This document shows positions 25,477 to 34,060 of a stretch of 64,000 nt of DNA, piece by piece; the stretch's first letter is position 1; each line of letters starts with the position of its first letter. Both the position numbers and the translations under genes were made by a program. The stretch spans positions 687,597 to 751,596 of the forward strand of contig NZ_LMRG01000001.1 of NCBI RefSeq assembly GCF_001425605.1. The letters are read 5' to 3'. The DNA comes from Rhizobium sp. Leaf453. Its GTDB lineage: Bacteria; Pseudomonadota; Alphaproteobacteria; Rhizobiales; Rhizobiaceae. The notes beneath the pieces are model-generated. The model made no database searches. It was not told the origin of the DNA and saw only the letters and a list, made by a program, of their open reading frames with translations.

Positions 25477-26052
25477 CTAAGGCGCAACGGCTCGAAGGGC
25501 AATGTTGACGATGGTATCGCCGAATTCCGGCGATACCCGCTGGTGCCCGACCAGCAATCTGAAAAACACGGGGCCGTAGATCATATCGAGCAAAGCCTCC
25601 AGATCGGGTGGCGGTGCGATCTCGCCCCGTGCCGCCGCCTGTTCCAGAATATCGCGACCGGCGGCCCGGCTCGATAGGATGACCTGATTGCGAAACGCCT
25701 TGGTGAATTCGCTTTCCGGGTCGGCTGCCGCCAGTGCCATGGTGATCTGCCGTCCTCTCGTTGTGGCAAACGCGGTCACCAGCGCGCGCATCTGGGCGCC
25801 GAGGGCCGCCTGCGCGGTTGCCCCGTCGACCTGGGTTTCAGCCGGTGATGTGACCAGCAAAGCGGCCATGGCCAGTTCCTGCGCATTGGCCCAGGATCGA
25901 TAGATCGTCGGCTTGCCGACACCGGATCGCGCCGCGACCGCCTCGATCGTCAGCCGTCCGAACCCTTCCGTCATCAGGATTTCGTGGGCAGCGTGCAGCA
26001 CGCGTCTTTGCGCCTCCTCGCTTTGCGGCCGCCCTCTTTTTCTCGCCGTCAT
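25477..26052 (-). CDS. TetR-family transcriptional regulator
   Basis: A 191-residue TetR regulator from the ATG at 26052 (GAGGG upstream). The helix-turn-helix is RLTIEAVAARSGVGKPTIYRSW (about residues 33-54), preceded by the basic tail TARKRGRPQSEEAQRR. The C-terminal ligand domain includes a segment (LEALLDMIYGPVFFRLLVGH) typical of the TetR_C subfamily near AcrR-like regulators. It is divergent from a VOC-family gene with 70 bp between starts and a palindrome overlapping the promoter, so it probably represses that gene and itself. Confidence 0.92.
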   Translation of the reverse strand: MTARKRGRPQSEEAQRRVLHAAHEILMTEGFGRLTIEAVAARSGVGKPTIYRSWANAQELAMAALLVTSPAETQVDGATAQAALGAQMRALVTAFATTRGRQITMALAAADPESEFTKAFRNQVILSSRAAGRDILEQAAARGEIAPPPDLEALLDMIYGPVFFRLLVGHQRVSPEFGDTIVNIALRAVAP

Positions 26053-26061
26053 GCAACCCTC

Positions 26062-26092
26062 TTGACTAATATCTTTACGATACGTAACGTTA
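26062..26092 (+). promoter_or_regulatory. VOC-gene promoter with overlapping TetR operator candidates
   Basis: TTGACT at 26062-26067 and TAACGT at 26085-26090 make a sigma-70-like promoter with 17-bp spacing, reading toward the VOC gene. Two palindromes overlap it: TTACG-ATA-CGTAA (26075-26087) and TAACGTTA (26085-26092). This is where a TetR repressor would block transcription. Confidence 0.5.
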
Positions 26093-26122
26093 TTGTCAGA
26101 TCCAGTCAAGGAGAGGGGTTCC

Positions 26123-26572
26123 ATGTCGAGTCTCGCACGGAAAGTCAGTGCCTATTTTGTCGTGAAACATGCGGCGCAAGCCATCGACTTCTACAAGCAG
26201 GCTTTTGGCGCGGAAGAAATCTTTCGCATGACCGACCCGACCGATGGGCGCATCGGCCACGCCGAGTTGAGGTTCGGAGAGACGCTGATGATGCTGGCAG
26301 ATGAATATCCGGATTTCGGCGCGCTCTCTCCCGATACGATCGGCGGATCGCCGGTCACGTTTCATCTGGACGTAGTTTCCACGGATACCATGGTTGCGCA
26401 GGCCCTGTCGGCCGGAGCAACCATGCTGCGAGCGGCGGCCGACCAGAGCTTCGGGGAGCGCGTCGCGCAGGTGCTGGATCCATATGGCCACCGATGGATG
26501 CTGTCGCAGACCATTGAACAGGTCACGCCAGAGGAGATGCAACAGCGATGGAACGCTGCTGCATCGACGTAA
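26123..26572 (+). CDS. VOC superfamily protein (PhnB/glyoxalase-like)
   Basis: A 149-residue protein of the vicinal oxygen chelate fold, PhnB-like branch: SAYFVVKHAAQAIDFYKQAFG at the start, then GHAELRFGETLMMLADE, FHLDVVSTD and DPYGHRWMLSQTIEQVTPEE near the end. Two beta-alpha-beta-beta-beta modules are visible. Metal ligands are not complete enough to name a reaction; relatives include putative dioxygenases and resistance proteins. The start at 26123 has GGAGAGG upstream. It is probably controlled by the divergent TetR regulator. It ends 18 bp from a convergent small gene. Confidence 0.88.
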   Translation: MSSLARKVSAYFVVKHAAQAIDFYKQAFGAEEIFRMTDPTDGRIGHAELRFGETLMMLADEYPDFGALSPDTIGGSPVTFHLDVVSTDTMVAQALSAGATMLRAAADQSFGERVAQVLDPYGHRWMLSQTIEQVTPEEMQQRWNAAAST

Positions 26573-26590
26573 ACGCAAATAAGGCGCGCC

Positions 26591-26794
26591 TCAGGAAGCC
26601 ACGTCCTGCTTCTTCAACTCGTCGATCGCGTGCAGCGCTTCATACGGCGACCATCCGGCATGAACCGCAGCCTCCACAAGTTTCGTCTCTGCATCATGCT
26701 CCAGTTTCTGGAACAGGGGTTCCAGTGCTTCCTGGACGGTCAGAATATGTTCATCCGGCGGAATGACGTGTTCATCGGACGCTGACAACGGCAT
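26591..26794 (-). CDS. Small conserved-looking protein of unknown function
   Basis: A 67-residue acidic protein from the ATG at 26794 with AGGAGG at ideal spacing. It has a helical middle (ILTVQEALEPLFQKLEHDA) and an end (AAVHAGWSPYEALHAIDELK) that look folded. I recognise no family. It is monocistronic, convergent with the VOC gene and divergent from the helicase gene. The strong ribosome site argues that it is real. Confidence 0.6.
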   Translation of the reverse strand: MPLSASDEHVIPPDEHILTVQEALEPLFQKLEHDAETKLVEAAVHAGWSPYEALHAIDELKKQDVAS

Positions 26795-26973
26795 GATGGC
26801 CTCCTTTTGCGATTTCACCCTCGAAAATTTTGCATGAATCCATCAATGCGCGGCACCCGAAGAGGTTCCCGGTTTTTTGATTTTTTCATCTCAGCAGGGA
26901 ATTCTCGCCCGTCCGTTCGCCGTCCATTGATCATGCTCTTCAATTTGCGCAGGTTTGATCTACATTTGTTCGC

Positions 26974-29508
26974 GTGAACCAGATCGATTCCGCCACGCGC
27001 CCGGAGATGTCGCTTCTCCTGCCCCCGCCCTTCCTGCGCTGGTTCGCGGAAAAGGGCTGGCAGCCGCGCGCCCATCAGTTGGAGCTTCTGTCGCGCGTGC
27101 AGGGCGGCGAAAGCATGTTGCTGATCGCGCCGACTGGCGCCGGCAAGACATTGGCGGGCTTCCTGCCCTCGCTCGTCTCGCTGACGGAGCGCGGCAAGAT
27201 TCCGCCGGGCTCCGCCTTCACCGGCATCCACACGCTCTACATCTCGCCGCTCAAGGCGCTGGCCGTCGATATCGAGCGCAACCTGATGAAACCGGTTGGC
27301 GACATGGGTCTTCCGATCCGCATCGAGAACCGCACCGGCGACACGCCCGCCTCGAAGCGCCAGCGCCAGAAGATCAATCCGCCGGATATATTGCTGACGA
27401 CACCGGAACAGGTCGCGCTGCTGCTGGCCAATGGCGAAGCCGAACGCTTCTTCAAGGATCTGAAATATGTCGTTCTCGACGAGTTGCATTCGCTCGTCAC
27501 CTCCAAGCGCGGCCATCTCCTGTCGCTCGGCCTTGCCCGGCTGCGGCGCCTCGCACCCCGCATGCAGGCGATCGGCCTGTCCGCCACCGTCGCCGCCCCG
27601 ATGGACCTGCAGCGCTGGCTGGCGCCGCAGAGGGAAGGCGAGAACCACCATGCCGGCCTGATCACGGTGACCGGTGGTGCCAAGCCCAACATTTCCATCC
27701 TCTCGACCGAAGAGCGCGTGCCCTGGGCCGGCCATTCGGCCAACTACGCGATCGGCGATATCTACCGCGCGATCGGCGAGACGAAAACGACCCTGCTCTT
27801 CGTCAACACCCGCAGCCAGGCCGAGCGTGTTTTCCAGGAACTCTGGACCATCAATGACGACAATCTTCCGATCGCGCTGCATCACGGTTCGCTCGATGTC
27901 GGCCAGCGGCGCAAGGTCGAGGCGGCGATGGCGGAGAACCGTCTGCGCGCCGTCGTCGCCACCTCGACGCTCGATCTCGGCATTGACTGGGGCGATGTCG
28001 ACATGGTCATCCATGTCGGCGCGCCGAAAGGAGCCTCCCGCCTTGCCCAGCGCATCGGCCGCGCCAACCACCGCATGGACGAACCGAGCCGCGCCATCCT
28101 TGTGCCGGCCAATCGCTTCGAGGTGATGGAATGTCAGGCAGCGCTCGACGCCAATTATCTCGGGGCGCAGGACACTCCGCCGGTGGGCAAGGGCGCGCTT
28201 GATGTGCTGGCCCAGCATGTGCTCGGCATGGCCTGCGCCGAGCCCTTCGATCCGCTGGAGCTTTACGCCGAAATCACCAGCGCCTCACCCTATGCGGCGC
28301 TCCCCTGGGAGACCTTCGAGCGCATCATCGATTTCGTCGCCACCGGCGGCTATGCGCTGCGCTCCTACGAGCGCTACGCAAAGATCCGCAAGACCCCGGA
28401 GGGTCGCTGGCGCGTGTCCAACCCGCAGATTGCCCAGCAATACCGTCTCAACATCGGCACGATCATCGAATCGCCAATGCTCAACGTTCGCCTAGTGAAG
28501 CACAATGCCCGCGGCTCGCTGGGGCGCGGCGGCATGGTGCTGGGCAAGGTCGAGGAATATTTCATCGAGATGCTGTCGCCCGGCGATACCTTCCTGTTCT
28601 CCGGCAAGGTGCTGCGTTTCGAAGGCATCCGTGAAAGCGAGTGCCTGGTGAGCCAAGGCTACAAGCTCGACCCGAAGGTTCCCTCCTACAATGGCGGCAA
28701 GTTTCCGCTCTCGACCTATCTTGCCCAGCAGGTTCGCAAGATGCTCGCCGATCCCGCCCGCCACAAGGCCCTGCCCGATCAGGTGCGCGACTGGCTGTCG
28801 CTGCAGGCCGACCTGTCGATGCTGCCGAAGGAAGACGAGCTGTTGATCGAGACCTTCCCGCGCGGCAGCCGCCATTACATGGTGATCTATGCCTTCGAGG
28901 GCAGGCTGGCGCACCAGACGCTCGGCATGCTGCTGACCCGCCGTCTCGACCGCGCCGGGCTAAAACCCCTCGGCTTCGTCGCCACCGATTATTCGCTGGC
29001 GATCTGGGGACTGGAGGATCTCGGCGTCGCCTTCCGCAACGGCCGGCCGCGCCTTTCCGACCTGTTCGACGAGGACATGCTGGGTGACGACCTCGAAGCC
29101 TGGCTGAACGAAAGCTTCCTCTTGAAGCGCACATTTCGAAATTGCGCTGTCATCGCCGGCCTGATCGACCAGCGCCATCCCGGCAAGGAAAAGAGCGGCC
29201 GGCAGGTCACCGTCTCGGCCGATCTTATCTATGACGTGCTGCGCAGCCACGAGCCGGATCACATCCTGCTTGAGGCCACCCGCAACGACGCTTCGACCGG
29301 ACTTTTGGAAATCGAGCGGCTTGGCGATATGCTGGCGCGAATCAAGGGTCACATCACCCATCGTCCGCTCGATCGCATTTCGCCGCTGGCCGTGCCGGTC
29401 ATGCTGGAAATCGGCAAGGAGTCGGTCAATGGCGACGCGCAGGATTTCCTGCTTGCCGAAGCCGCCGACGAGCTGTTCGAGGATGTGACCGGCGAACACC
29501 ATCTATGA
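26974..29508 (+). CDS. Ligase-associated DNA-damage-response DEXH-box helicase (Lhr-like)
   Basis: An 844-residue superfamily 2 helicase. Walker A is APTGAGKT (residues 52-59) and the DEXH box is DELH (169-172). ATVAAPMD is motif III, and the second domain has HHGSLDVGQRRKVE, ATSTLDLGIDWGDVD and QRIGRANHR (motif VI). The long C-terminal part is the Lhr winged-helix/DUF region. The start is uncertain: a GTG at 26974 or an ATG at 27007, neither with a good ribosome site. The family is normally encoded with pdeM, an exonuclease and an ATP-dependent ligase. Here only pdeM follows (4-bp overlap), so the other two genes must lie elsewhere or be absent. Confidence 0.93.
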   Translation: MNQIDSATRPEMSLLLPPPFLRWFAEKGWQPRAHQLELLSRVQGGESMLLIAPTGAGKTLAGFLPSLVSLTERGKIPPGSAFTGIHTLYISPLKALAVDIERNLMKPVGDMGLPIRIENRTGDTPASKRQRQKINPPDILLTTPEQVALLLANGEAERFFKDLKYVVLDELHSLVTSKRGHLLSLGLARLRRLAPRMQAIGLSATVAAPMDLQRWLAPQREGENHHAGLITVTGGAKPNISILSTEERVPWAGHSANYAIGDIYRAIGETKTTLLFVNTRSQAERVFQELWTINDDNLPIALHHGSLDVGQRRKVEAAMAENRLRAVVATSTLDLGIDWGDVDMVIHVGAPKGASRLAQRIGRANHRMDEPSRAILVPANRFEVMECQAALDANYLGAQDTPPVGKGALDVLAQHVLGMACAEPFDPLELYAEITSASPYAALPWETFERIIDFVATGGYALRSYERYAKIRKTPEGRWRVSNPQIAQQYRLNIGTIIESPMLNVRLVKHNARGSLGRGGMVLGKVEEYFIEMLSPGDTFLFSGKVLRFEGIRESECLVSQGYKLDPKVPSYNGGKFPLSTYLAQQVRKMLADPARHKALPDQVRDWLSLQADLSMLPKEDELLIETFPRGSRHYMVIYAFEGRLAHQTLGMLLTRRLDRAGLKPLGFVATDYSLAIWGLEDLGVAFRNGRPRLSDLFDEDMLGDDLEAWLNESFLLKRTFRNCAVIAGLIDQRHPGKEKSGRQVTVSADLIYDVLRSHEPDHILLEATRNDASTGLLEIERLGDMLARIKGHITHRPLDRISPLAVPVMLEIGKESVNGDAQDFLLAEAADELFEDVTGEHHL

Positions 29509-30251
29509 CGTCGCGCCGGAAGATCATGCATCGCATTGCCCATGCCATTTCTGCCCTGCCGGACAATCCGGCCCTGTCTGCCCGCATCGCCATCAATGGC
29601 GTCGCCGCGATCTGCGATCCGCTGGGCGGGCTCTACCTGCCGGATCTCGATATCCTCGTCGTCTCCGACCTGCATCTGGAAAAAGGCTCGGCCTTTGCCC
29701 GCCGGGGCATGATGCTGCCGCCCTATGACACGCTGGCGACGCTTCGCATCCTCGAAGCCGTCATTGCCCGCCACGACCCAAAGACCGTCATCAGCCTCGG
29801 CGACAATTTCCACGACCGTGTCGGCTCCGCTTTGATGCCGGACCAGTTCCGCGGCATGATCGAGACGATGGCGCGCGGGCGCGAATGGATCTGGATCAAC
29901 GGCAATCATGACCCTGACGGCACCGTCGGCCTGCCCGGCACATCCGCCGACGAACTCCGTTATGCCGGCCTGATCTTCCGTCACGAGCCTGCAAAGGATG
30001 CGACCGCCGGCGAGATCGCCGGCCACCTGCATCCCGCCGCCACCGTGACCCGCCGTGAAAAACGCGTTCGCCGCGCCTGTTTCGCCACCGACAGCCGCCG
30101 CCTGATCATGCCCGCCTTCGGCGTCACCACCGGCGGCCTCGACCTGCGTCACAAGGCCATGCACGGCCTGTTCGACCGCACCAGCCTCGTCGCCCACATG
30201 CTGGGACGGGACAGGATTTATTCGGTACGGTTTTCCAATTTGCTGGGCTGA
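29505..30251 (+). CDS. pdeM: Ligase-associated DNA-damage-response endonuclease PdeM
   Basis: A 248-residue calcineurin-like metallophosphoesterase. Metal-binding motifs appear in order: VVSDLHLEKGSAF (D55/H57), SLGDNFHD (99-104), NGNHD (133-136) and GHLHP (173-177). PdeM is the nuclease of the ligase-associated repair set. The start overlaps the helicase stop (ATGA); a second ATG at 29526 has GGAAG close upstream and is an alternative. It acts in the cytoplasm, presumably trimming DNA ends made accessible by the helicase. An AlkD-like gene follows after 78 bp. Confidence 0.93.
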   Translation: MTSRRKIMHRIAHAISALPDNPALSARIAINGVAAICDPLGGLYLPDLDILVVSDLHLEKGSAFARRGMMLPPYDTLATLRILEAVIARHDPKTVISLGDNFHDRVGSALMPDQFRGMIETMARGREWIWINGNHDPDGTVGLPGTSADELRYAGLIFRHEPAKDATAGEIAGHLHPAATVTRREKRVRRACFATDSRRLIMPAFGVTTGGLDLRHKAMHGLFDRTSLVAHMLGRDRIYSVRFSNLLG

Positions 30252-30329
30252 CCGGTACCGCCTCCACAAACTTGCCGCACCTGCCCGACCTTGGCAGAAT
30301 AACGCCCGCCTGTGCGATAGGAGGGCTGA

Positions 30330-31037
30330 ATGAGCCGCATGACAGCCGCAAGCGTGGAAGCAGCCTTGCATGCCATCCGTTCGGACGATGCGGTGGCCGA
30401 TGTTGCCCGCTTCTTTTACGACGGTCTCGGCGAAACGCAGGTGCTCGGCGTTGGTATCGGCAAGGTCTTTCCCGTCGCCAAGGCCCATGCCACCCTGCCG
30501 ATCTCCGAAATCCACCTTTTGCTCGATAGCCCGTTCTACGAGGTCCGGATGGCCGCCGCCGCCGTCATGGATTTCCAGGCTCGCCAGAAAAAGCCCGCCA
30601 ATCCGCTTGCCGCACTCTATCAACTTTATCTCGATCGCCACGATCGGCTGAACAACTGGGATCTGGTTGATCGCGCCGCGCCACATGTCGTTGGCCAGTA
30701 TCTAGACGACAAGCCGAGAGACCCGCTCTACGCGCTGGCTGCGTCATCGGACCCGTGGCGGCGAAGGACGGCGATCGTTGCAACCTATTATTTTATCCGC
30801 AAGGGCGACCTTGACGATACGTTTTTGATCTGTGCCCAACTGGCGGCCGATCCGCACGACATGGTGCAGAAGGCGATCGGCTCCTGGATCCGCACCGCCG
30901 GCGAGGCCGACCGCGCCCGGTTGAAAACCTTCCTGGCGGAAAACCGGAGCAGCCTGTCCGCAACCGCTCTGCGGATGGCAACCGAGAAACTGTCGCCCCA
31001 GGAGAAGGCCGTCTTCCGCGCAAAGGGACCTGGTTAA
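30330..31037 (+). CDS. DNA alkylation repair protein, AlkD-like HEAT-repeat fold
   Basis: A 235-residue all-helical protein with repeated HEAT-like hairpins: ISEIHLLLDSPFYEVRMAAAAVM, NNWDLVDRAAPHVVGQYL, DPWRRRTAIVATYYFIRKGD and DPHDMVQKAIGSWIRTAGE. The NWDLVD and SxxxWxRR positions are hallmarks of AlkC/AlkD-type glycosylases that remove 3- and 7-alkylpurines. It starts with AGGAGGG upstream of the ATG. It lies 78 bp after pdeM on the same strand, which extends the DNA-repair run, although the gap allows a separate promoter. Confidence 0.88.
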   Translation: MSRMTAASVEAALHAIRSDDAVADVARFFYDGLGETQVLGVGIGKVFPVAKAHATLPISEIHLLLDSPFYEVRMAAAAVMDFQARQKKPANPLAALYQLYLDRHDRLNNWDLVDRAAPHVVGQYLDDKPRDPLYALAASSDPWRRRTAIVATYYFIRKGDLDDTFLICAQLAADPHDMVQKAIGSWIRTAGEADRARLKTFLAENRSSLSATALRMATEKLSPQEKAVFRAKGPG

Positions 31038-31126
31038 CGGGTCAATTGACAAAGTCTTTACAAAACTGCTTGCAATTTGCAATCAGGTTGACGATGCTGG
31101 GTTGGTGTTTCTTGGGAGAAACGACC

Positions 31127-31693
31127 ATGGCCAAGCTGTGCATCTGGAATCTCGTGACGCTGGATGGCTATTTCGAAGGCGAAAAGAAATGGGATATCCA
31201 ATTTCACGAACGCGCCTGGGGGCCCGAGCTTTCCATTTTATCGAAGGATTGGGGCACGGCGACAGAGGCGCTCGTGTTCGGCCGCATCACATACGAGGGC
31301 ATGAAGGCCTACTGGACGACGGCGGAAGAGGATGAGGATATCACCACCTTCATGAACGACACGCCGAAGCTTGTCGCCTCACGCACCATCACCGCCAGCG
31401 ACTGGAAAAACACGACCGTCACAGCCGACATCATCGGCGACCTTCGTCGGCTGAAGCAAACGGCGACGAAACCGATCCGCATCTTCGGCAGCGCCGAACT
31501 CTGCGACAGCCTGCTCAAGGCCGGCCTCGTGGATGAAATCATGATCGGCGTCGCGCCGGTCCTGCTCGGCCGCGGCACCCCGTTCTTCAGGCCGGGCCGC
31601 GATACAACAGCGCTCAGGCTGCAAAGCTCGATGACAACAGCCGGCGGCTCGGTCGTCCTCACCTATGCTATCGAGACTACCGAAGCAGCCTAA
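31127..31693 (+). CDS. Dihydrofolate reductase-like (RibD C-terminal domain) protein
   Basis: A 188-residue RibD_C/DHFR-like reductase from the ATG at 31127, with GGGAGA upstream. The first strand LCIWNLVTLDGYFEG, VFGRITYEGMKAYW, KLVASRTI, IRIFGSAELCDSLLKAGLVDEI and PVLLGRGTPFF follow the NADPH-binding DHFR fold. Stand-alone relatives are mostly of unknown substrate; they are not the folate enzyme. The stop overlaps that of the convergent Lrp-domain gene by 4 bp. Confidence 0.88.
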   Translation: MAKLCIWNLVTLDGYFEGEKKWDIQFHERAWGPELSILSKDWGTATEALVFGRITYEGMKAYWTTAEEDEDITTFMNDTPKLVASRTITASDWKNTTVTADIIGDLRRLKQTATKPIRIFGSAELCDSLLKAGLVDEIMIGVAPVLLGRGTPFFRPGRDTTALRLQSSMTTAGGSVVLTYAIETTEAA

Positions 31694-31926
31694 AACGCGT
31701 TGAACGTCAATGTCGTCAGCGACCGGTTGATGCCCGGCACGGTAGCGATATTGTCGTTGATGAACTTGCCGATATCCTGCTCCTCATCGACATAGACCTT
31801 GATCAGCAGGTCGAAATCGCCGCTGGTCGAATACATCTCCGAAACGATTTCCTTCTTGTAGATCACGTCGGCGACCTCGTAGGTCTTGCCGGGGGCGCAT
31901 TGCAGCTGGACGAAAATCGGCTTCAT
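31690..31926 (-). CDS. Stand-alone Lrp/AsnC ligand-binding (RAM) domain protein
   Basis: A 78-residue protein that is only the ligand-binding RAM domain of Lrp/AsnC regulators: FVQLQCAPGKTYEVADVIY, the central TSGDFDLLIKVYV and the end GINRSLTTLTF. There is no DNA-binding domain. Such stand-alone domains form ring-shaped oligomers and bind amino acids or act as small regulators. The ribosome site AGGAGA sits inside one arm of a perfect hairpin (31935-31958), so translation may be controlled. Confidence 0.9.
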   Translation of the reverse strand: MKPIFVQLQCAPGKTYEVADVIYKKEIVSEMYSTSGDFDLLIKVYVDEEQDIGKFINDNIATVPGINRSLTTLTFNAF

Positions 31927-31934
31927 GGCACGGG

Positions 31935-31958
31935 TCTCCTGATATTTTTCTCAGGAGA
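31935..31958 (-). promoter_or_regulatory. Hairpin enclosing the Shine-Dalgarno of the RAM-domain gene
   Basis: On the minus strand TCTCCTGA (31958-31951), an 8-nt A-rich loop, and TCAGGAGA (31942-31935) form a perfect 8-bp stem. The AGGAGA arm is the ribosome site, 8 nt before the ATG at 31926. This can hide the ribosome site until opened by temperature, protein or ligand. Confidence 0.55.
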
Positions 31959-32170
31959 TAGCCTGTTTTGCCTGCGAGGCAAACTGCACGCATCGCACCG
32001 ATTGGACATTTTCCGGTTCCTCGGCTATAAGACCGGCCAAGCGACTGAAGAAGGAAATCGTTTGATGAGAACTTCCGGCACATCACGCAGCTGAACAAGC
32101 GGTGCCGGGATCGGGCTGCCTGTTTGGTCCATCCATCAAATGACTATCTTTCGGCCCCAGGAGGGCACAC

Positions 32171-34003
32171 ATGTTTCGTCGCTTCGCAAGCTTCATCGAT
32201 CCATTTCAACCCCATGACCAAACCACGCCACCCGACCGTCCCTGGCGGTTTCTGGTTCAAACGCTCTGGCCGTTCCGCCACGTCACGGCGCTGAGCCTGC
32301 TTCTGACGGTGATCGGCGCCTCGATCGAGGTCTGGCTCATCGGTTATGCCAGCCGGCTGGTTGATGCGCTGGCTGCCACGCCGCCCGCCTCTTTCTGGGC
32401 GCAGCACGGACATGAACTGTTGCTGGCCGCGGCCATGGTGCTTATGGCGCGTCCGCTCGCCGGATGGCTGCGGGAAAGCCTGGATGACATCGCCTTCCGG
32501 CCGAATGCGGAATCCCTCGTCCGTTGGCGTGCGCACCGCCATGTGCTTGGGCAATCCGTCGGCTGGTTCCGGGGCGATCTCGCTGGTCGGGTTGCGTCCC
32601 AGGTCCGCGATCTCGGCGCGGCCGCCGTCGGCGTCGCCTACAGCGTCCAGCACACACTCTCCTTCGTCGCCGTCTATATCGTCGGCTCCGTCTGGCTGAT
32701 GGCCTCGATCGACCCTTGGCTGACCATCCCGCTCATCGTCTGGGCGGGCTGTTATGTCGGGCTGATGGCCTATTCCATCCCGCGCATCCGCGATGCATCG
32801 GAACGCTATCAGGAGGCCTTTTCGGCGCTCACGGGCATGATGGTGGATACCTATGCCAACATCGATACGTTCAAGATGTTTGCCAGCAACCGCAGCGATG
32901 CGGAGGGTGACGAACACTTTCGCGAGGCCCGGGATGCGGCGGTCGAGGTCCAGCGCCTGGAAGTGACGATCAATTCCGGCATGCTGTTCCTCGGCAGCGC
33001 GCTGATCGTCGGGCTGGTCGGCTATTCGCTCGCGCTCTGGCAATCCGGGGCAGCACCGCTCGGTCTCATCGCCGCCTCGCTGACCCTCAGCTTCCGCATC
33101 ACCGCCATGGCCGAATGGATGCTCGATGCCGTTTCATCGCTGTTCGGCTATCTCGGCACGATGCGGCAATCGCTGAAGACTGTCGCCCAGCCACTGGACA
33201 TCGTCGATGCACCCGACGCGGGGCAGCTGACCCTGCGCGGCGGCGCCATCCGCTTCGATACCGTCAGCCATCACTACGGCAAGGACGATGGCGGTCTCGA
33301 CCGCGTGTCATTGTCCATCGCTGCAGGAGAAAAGGTTGGGCTCGTCGGCCGTTCCGGCACCGGCAAGTCGACACTGGTCAACCTGCTGCTGCGCTTCTTC
33401 GATCCGGAATGCGGCACCATCAGGATCGACGGACAGGACATTCGTTCGGTCACGCAGGAAAGTCTGCGCCGCCAGATCGGCATGGTCATGCAGGATGCCT
33501 CGCTGCTGCACCGCTCCATCCGTGACAACATCGCCTATGGCCGCCCCGACATGCCGCAGGATCTGCTTGAGGCGGCGGCGGAAAAGGCCGAAGCTGCCGG
33601 GTTTATCCCGGCTCTGCGCGATCAGCATGGGCGCACCGGTTATGCCGCCAATGTCGGCGAACGCGGCATTTCGCTGTCGGGCGGCCAGCGCCAGCGGATC
33701 GCACTCGCCCGCGCCATCCTCAAGGACGCGCCGATCCTCATTCTGGATGAAGCGACGTCAGCGCTGGATTCGGAGGTCGAGGCGGCGATCCAGCAGACAT
33801 TGCATCAGGTGATGGACGGCAAGACGGTGATCGCCATCGCGCATCGCCTGTCGACCATCGCCCGCATGGATAGGATCGTCGTTCTCGATCAGGGCCGCAT
33901 CGCCGAGGATGGCACCCATGCCGAACTGATGGAGCGGAATGGCATCTACGCGACACTCTGGTCCCGCCAGTCCGGCGGCTTTCTCGGTGCGGATGACGCA
34001 TAG
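32171..34003 (+). CDS. ABC transporter, fused permease/ATP-binding protein
   Basis: A 610-residue half-transporter of the multidrug/lipid exporter type. Six spans lie in residues about 35-320 (LLLTVIGASIEVWLIGYA, HTLSFVAVYIVGSVWLM and others). The ATPase follows: Walker A GRSGTGKST near residue 393, the Q-loop MVMQDASLLH, signature LSGGQRQR near 501, Walker B ILILDEATSALD near 522 and the H-loop AIAHRLST. It should dimerise and export a hydrophobic compound or protein; the substrate is unknown. The start at 32171 follows CAGGAGGG at good spacing. No partner gene lies nearby. Confidence 0.92.
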   Translation: MFRRFASFIDPFQPHDQTTPPDRPWRFLVQTLWPFRHVTALSLLLTVIGASIEVWLIGYASRLVDALAATPPASFWAQHGHELLLAAAMVLMARPLAGWLRESLDDIAFRPNAESLVRWRAHRHVLGQSVGWFRGDLAGRVASQVRDLGAAAVGVAYSVQHTLSFVAVYIVGSVWLMASIDPWLTIPLIVWAGCYVGLMAYSIPRIRDASERYQEAFSALTGMMVDTYANIDTFKMFASNRSDAEGDEHFREARDAAVEVQRLEVTINSGMLFLGSALIVGLVGYSLALWQSGAAPLGLIAASLTLSFRITAMAEWMLDAVSSLFGYLGTMRQSLKTVAQPLDIVDAPDAGQLTLRGGAIRFDTVSHHYGKDDGGLDRVSLSIAAGEKVGLVGRSGTGKSTLVNLLLRFFDPECGTIRIDGQDIRSVTQESLRRQIGMVMQDASLLHRSIRDNIAYGRPDMPQDLLEAAAEKAEAAGFIPALRDQHGRTGYAANVGERGISLSGGQRQRIALARAILKDAPILILDEATSALDSEVEAAIQQTLHQVMDGKTVIAIAHRLSTIARMDRIVVLDQGRIAEDGTHAELMERNGIYATLWSRQSGGFLGADDA

Positions 34004-34014
34004 ATCCAGAAGAC

Positions 34015-34043
34015 CTGTCGGGTGTGCTCACCACACCCGGCAG
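34015..34043. terminator. Hairpin between convergent ABC and TIGR02186 genes
   Basis: Arms CTGTCGGGTGTG and CACACCCGGCAG pair at 11 of 12 positions plus a wobble, around 5 nt. It lies 12 bp after the ABC stop and 18 bp after the opposite gene stop. The T-run is poor, so it is terminator-like rather than certain. Confidence 0.5.
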
Positions 34044-34060
34044 TCTCTCGAAAGCGAAGC

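Noticed and set aside
26940..26985. Possible LexA box before the helicase gene (GTTCGCGTGAAC)
   Set aside because: Alphaproteobacterial LexA sites are GTTC-N7-GTTC; this is a 4-bp-spaced palindrome that overlaps the start codon.
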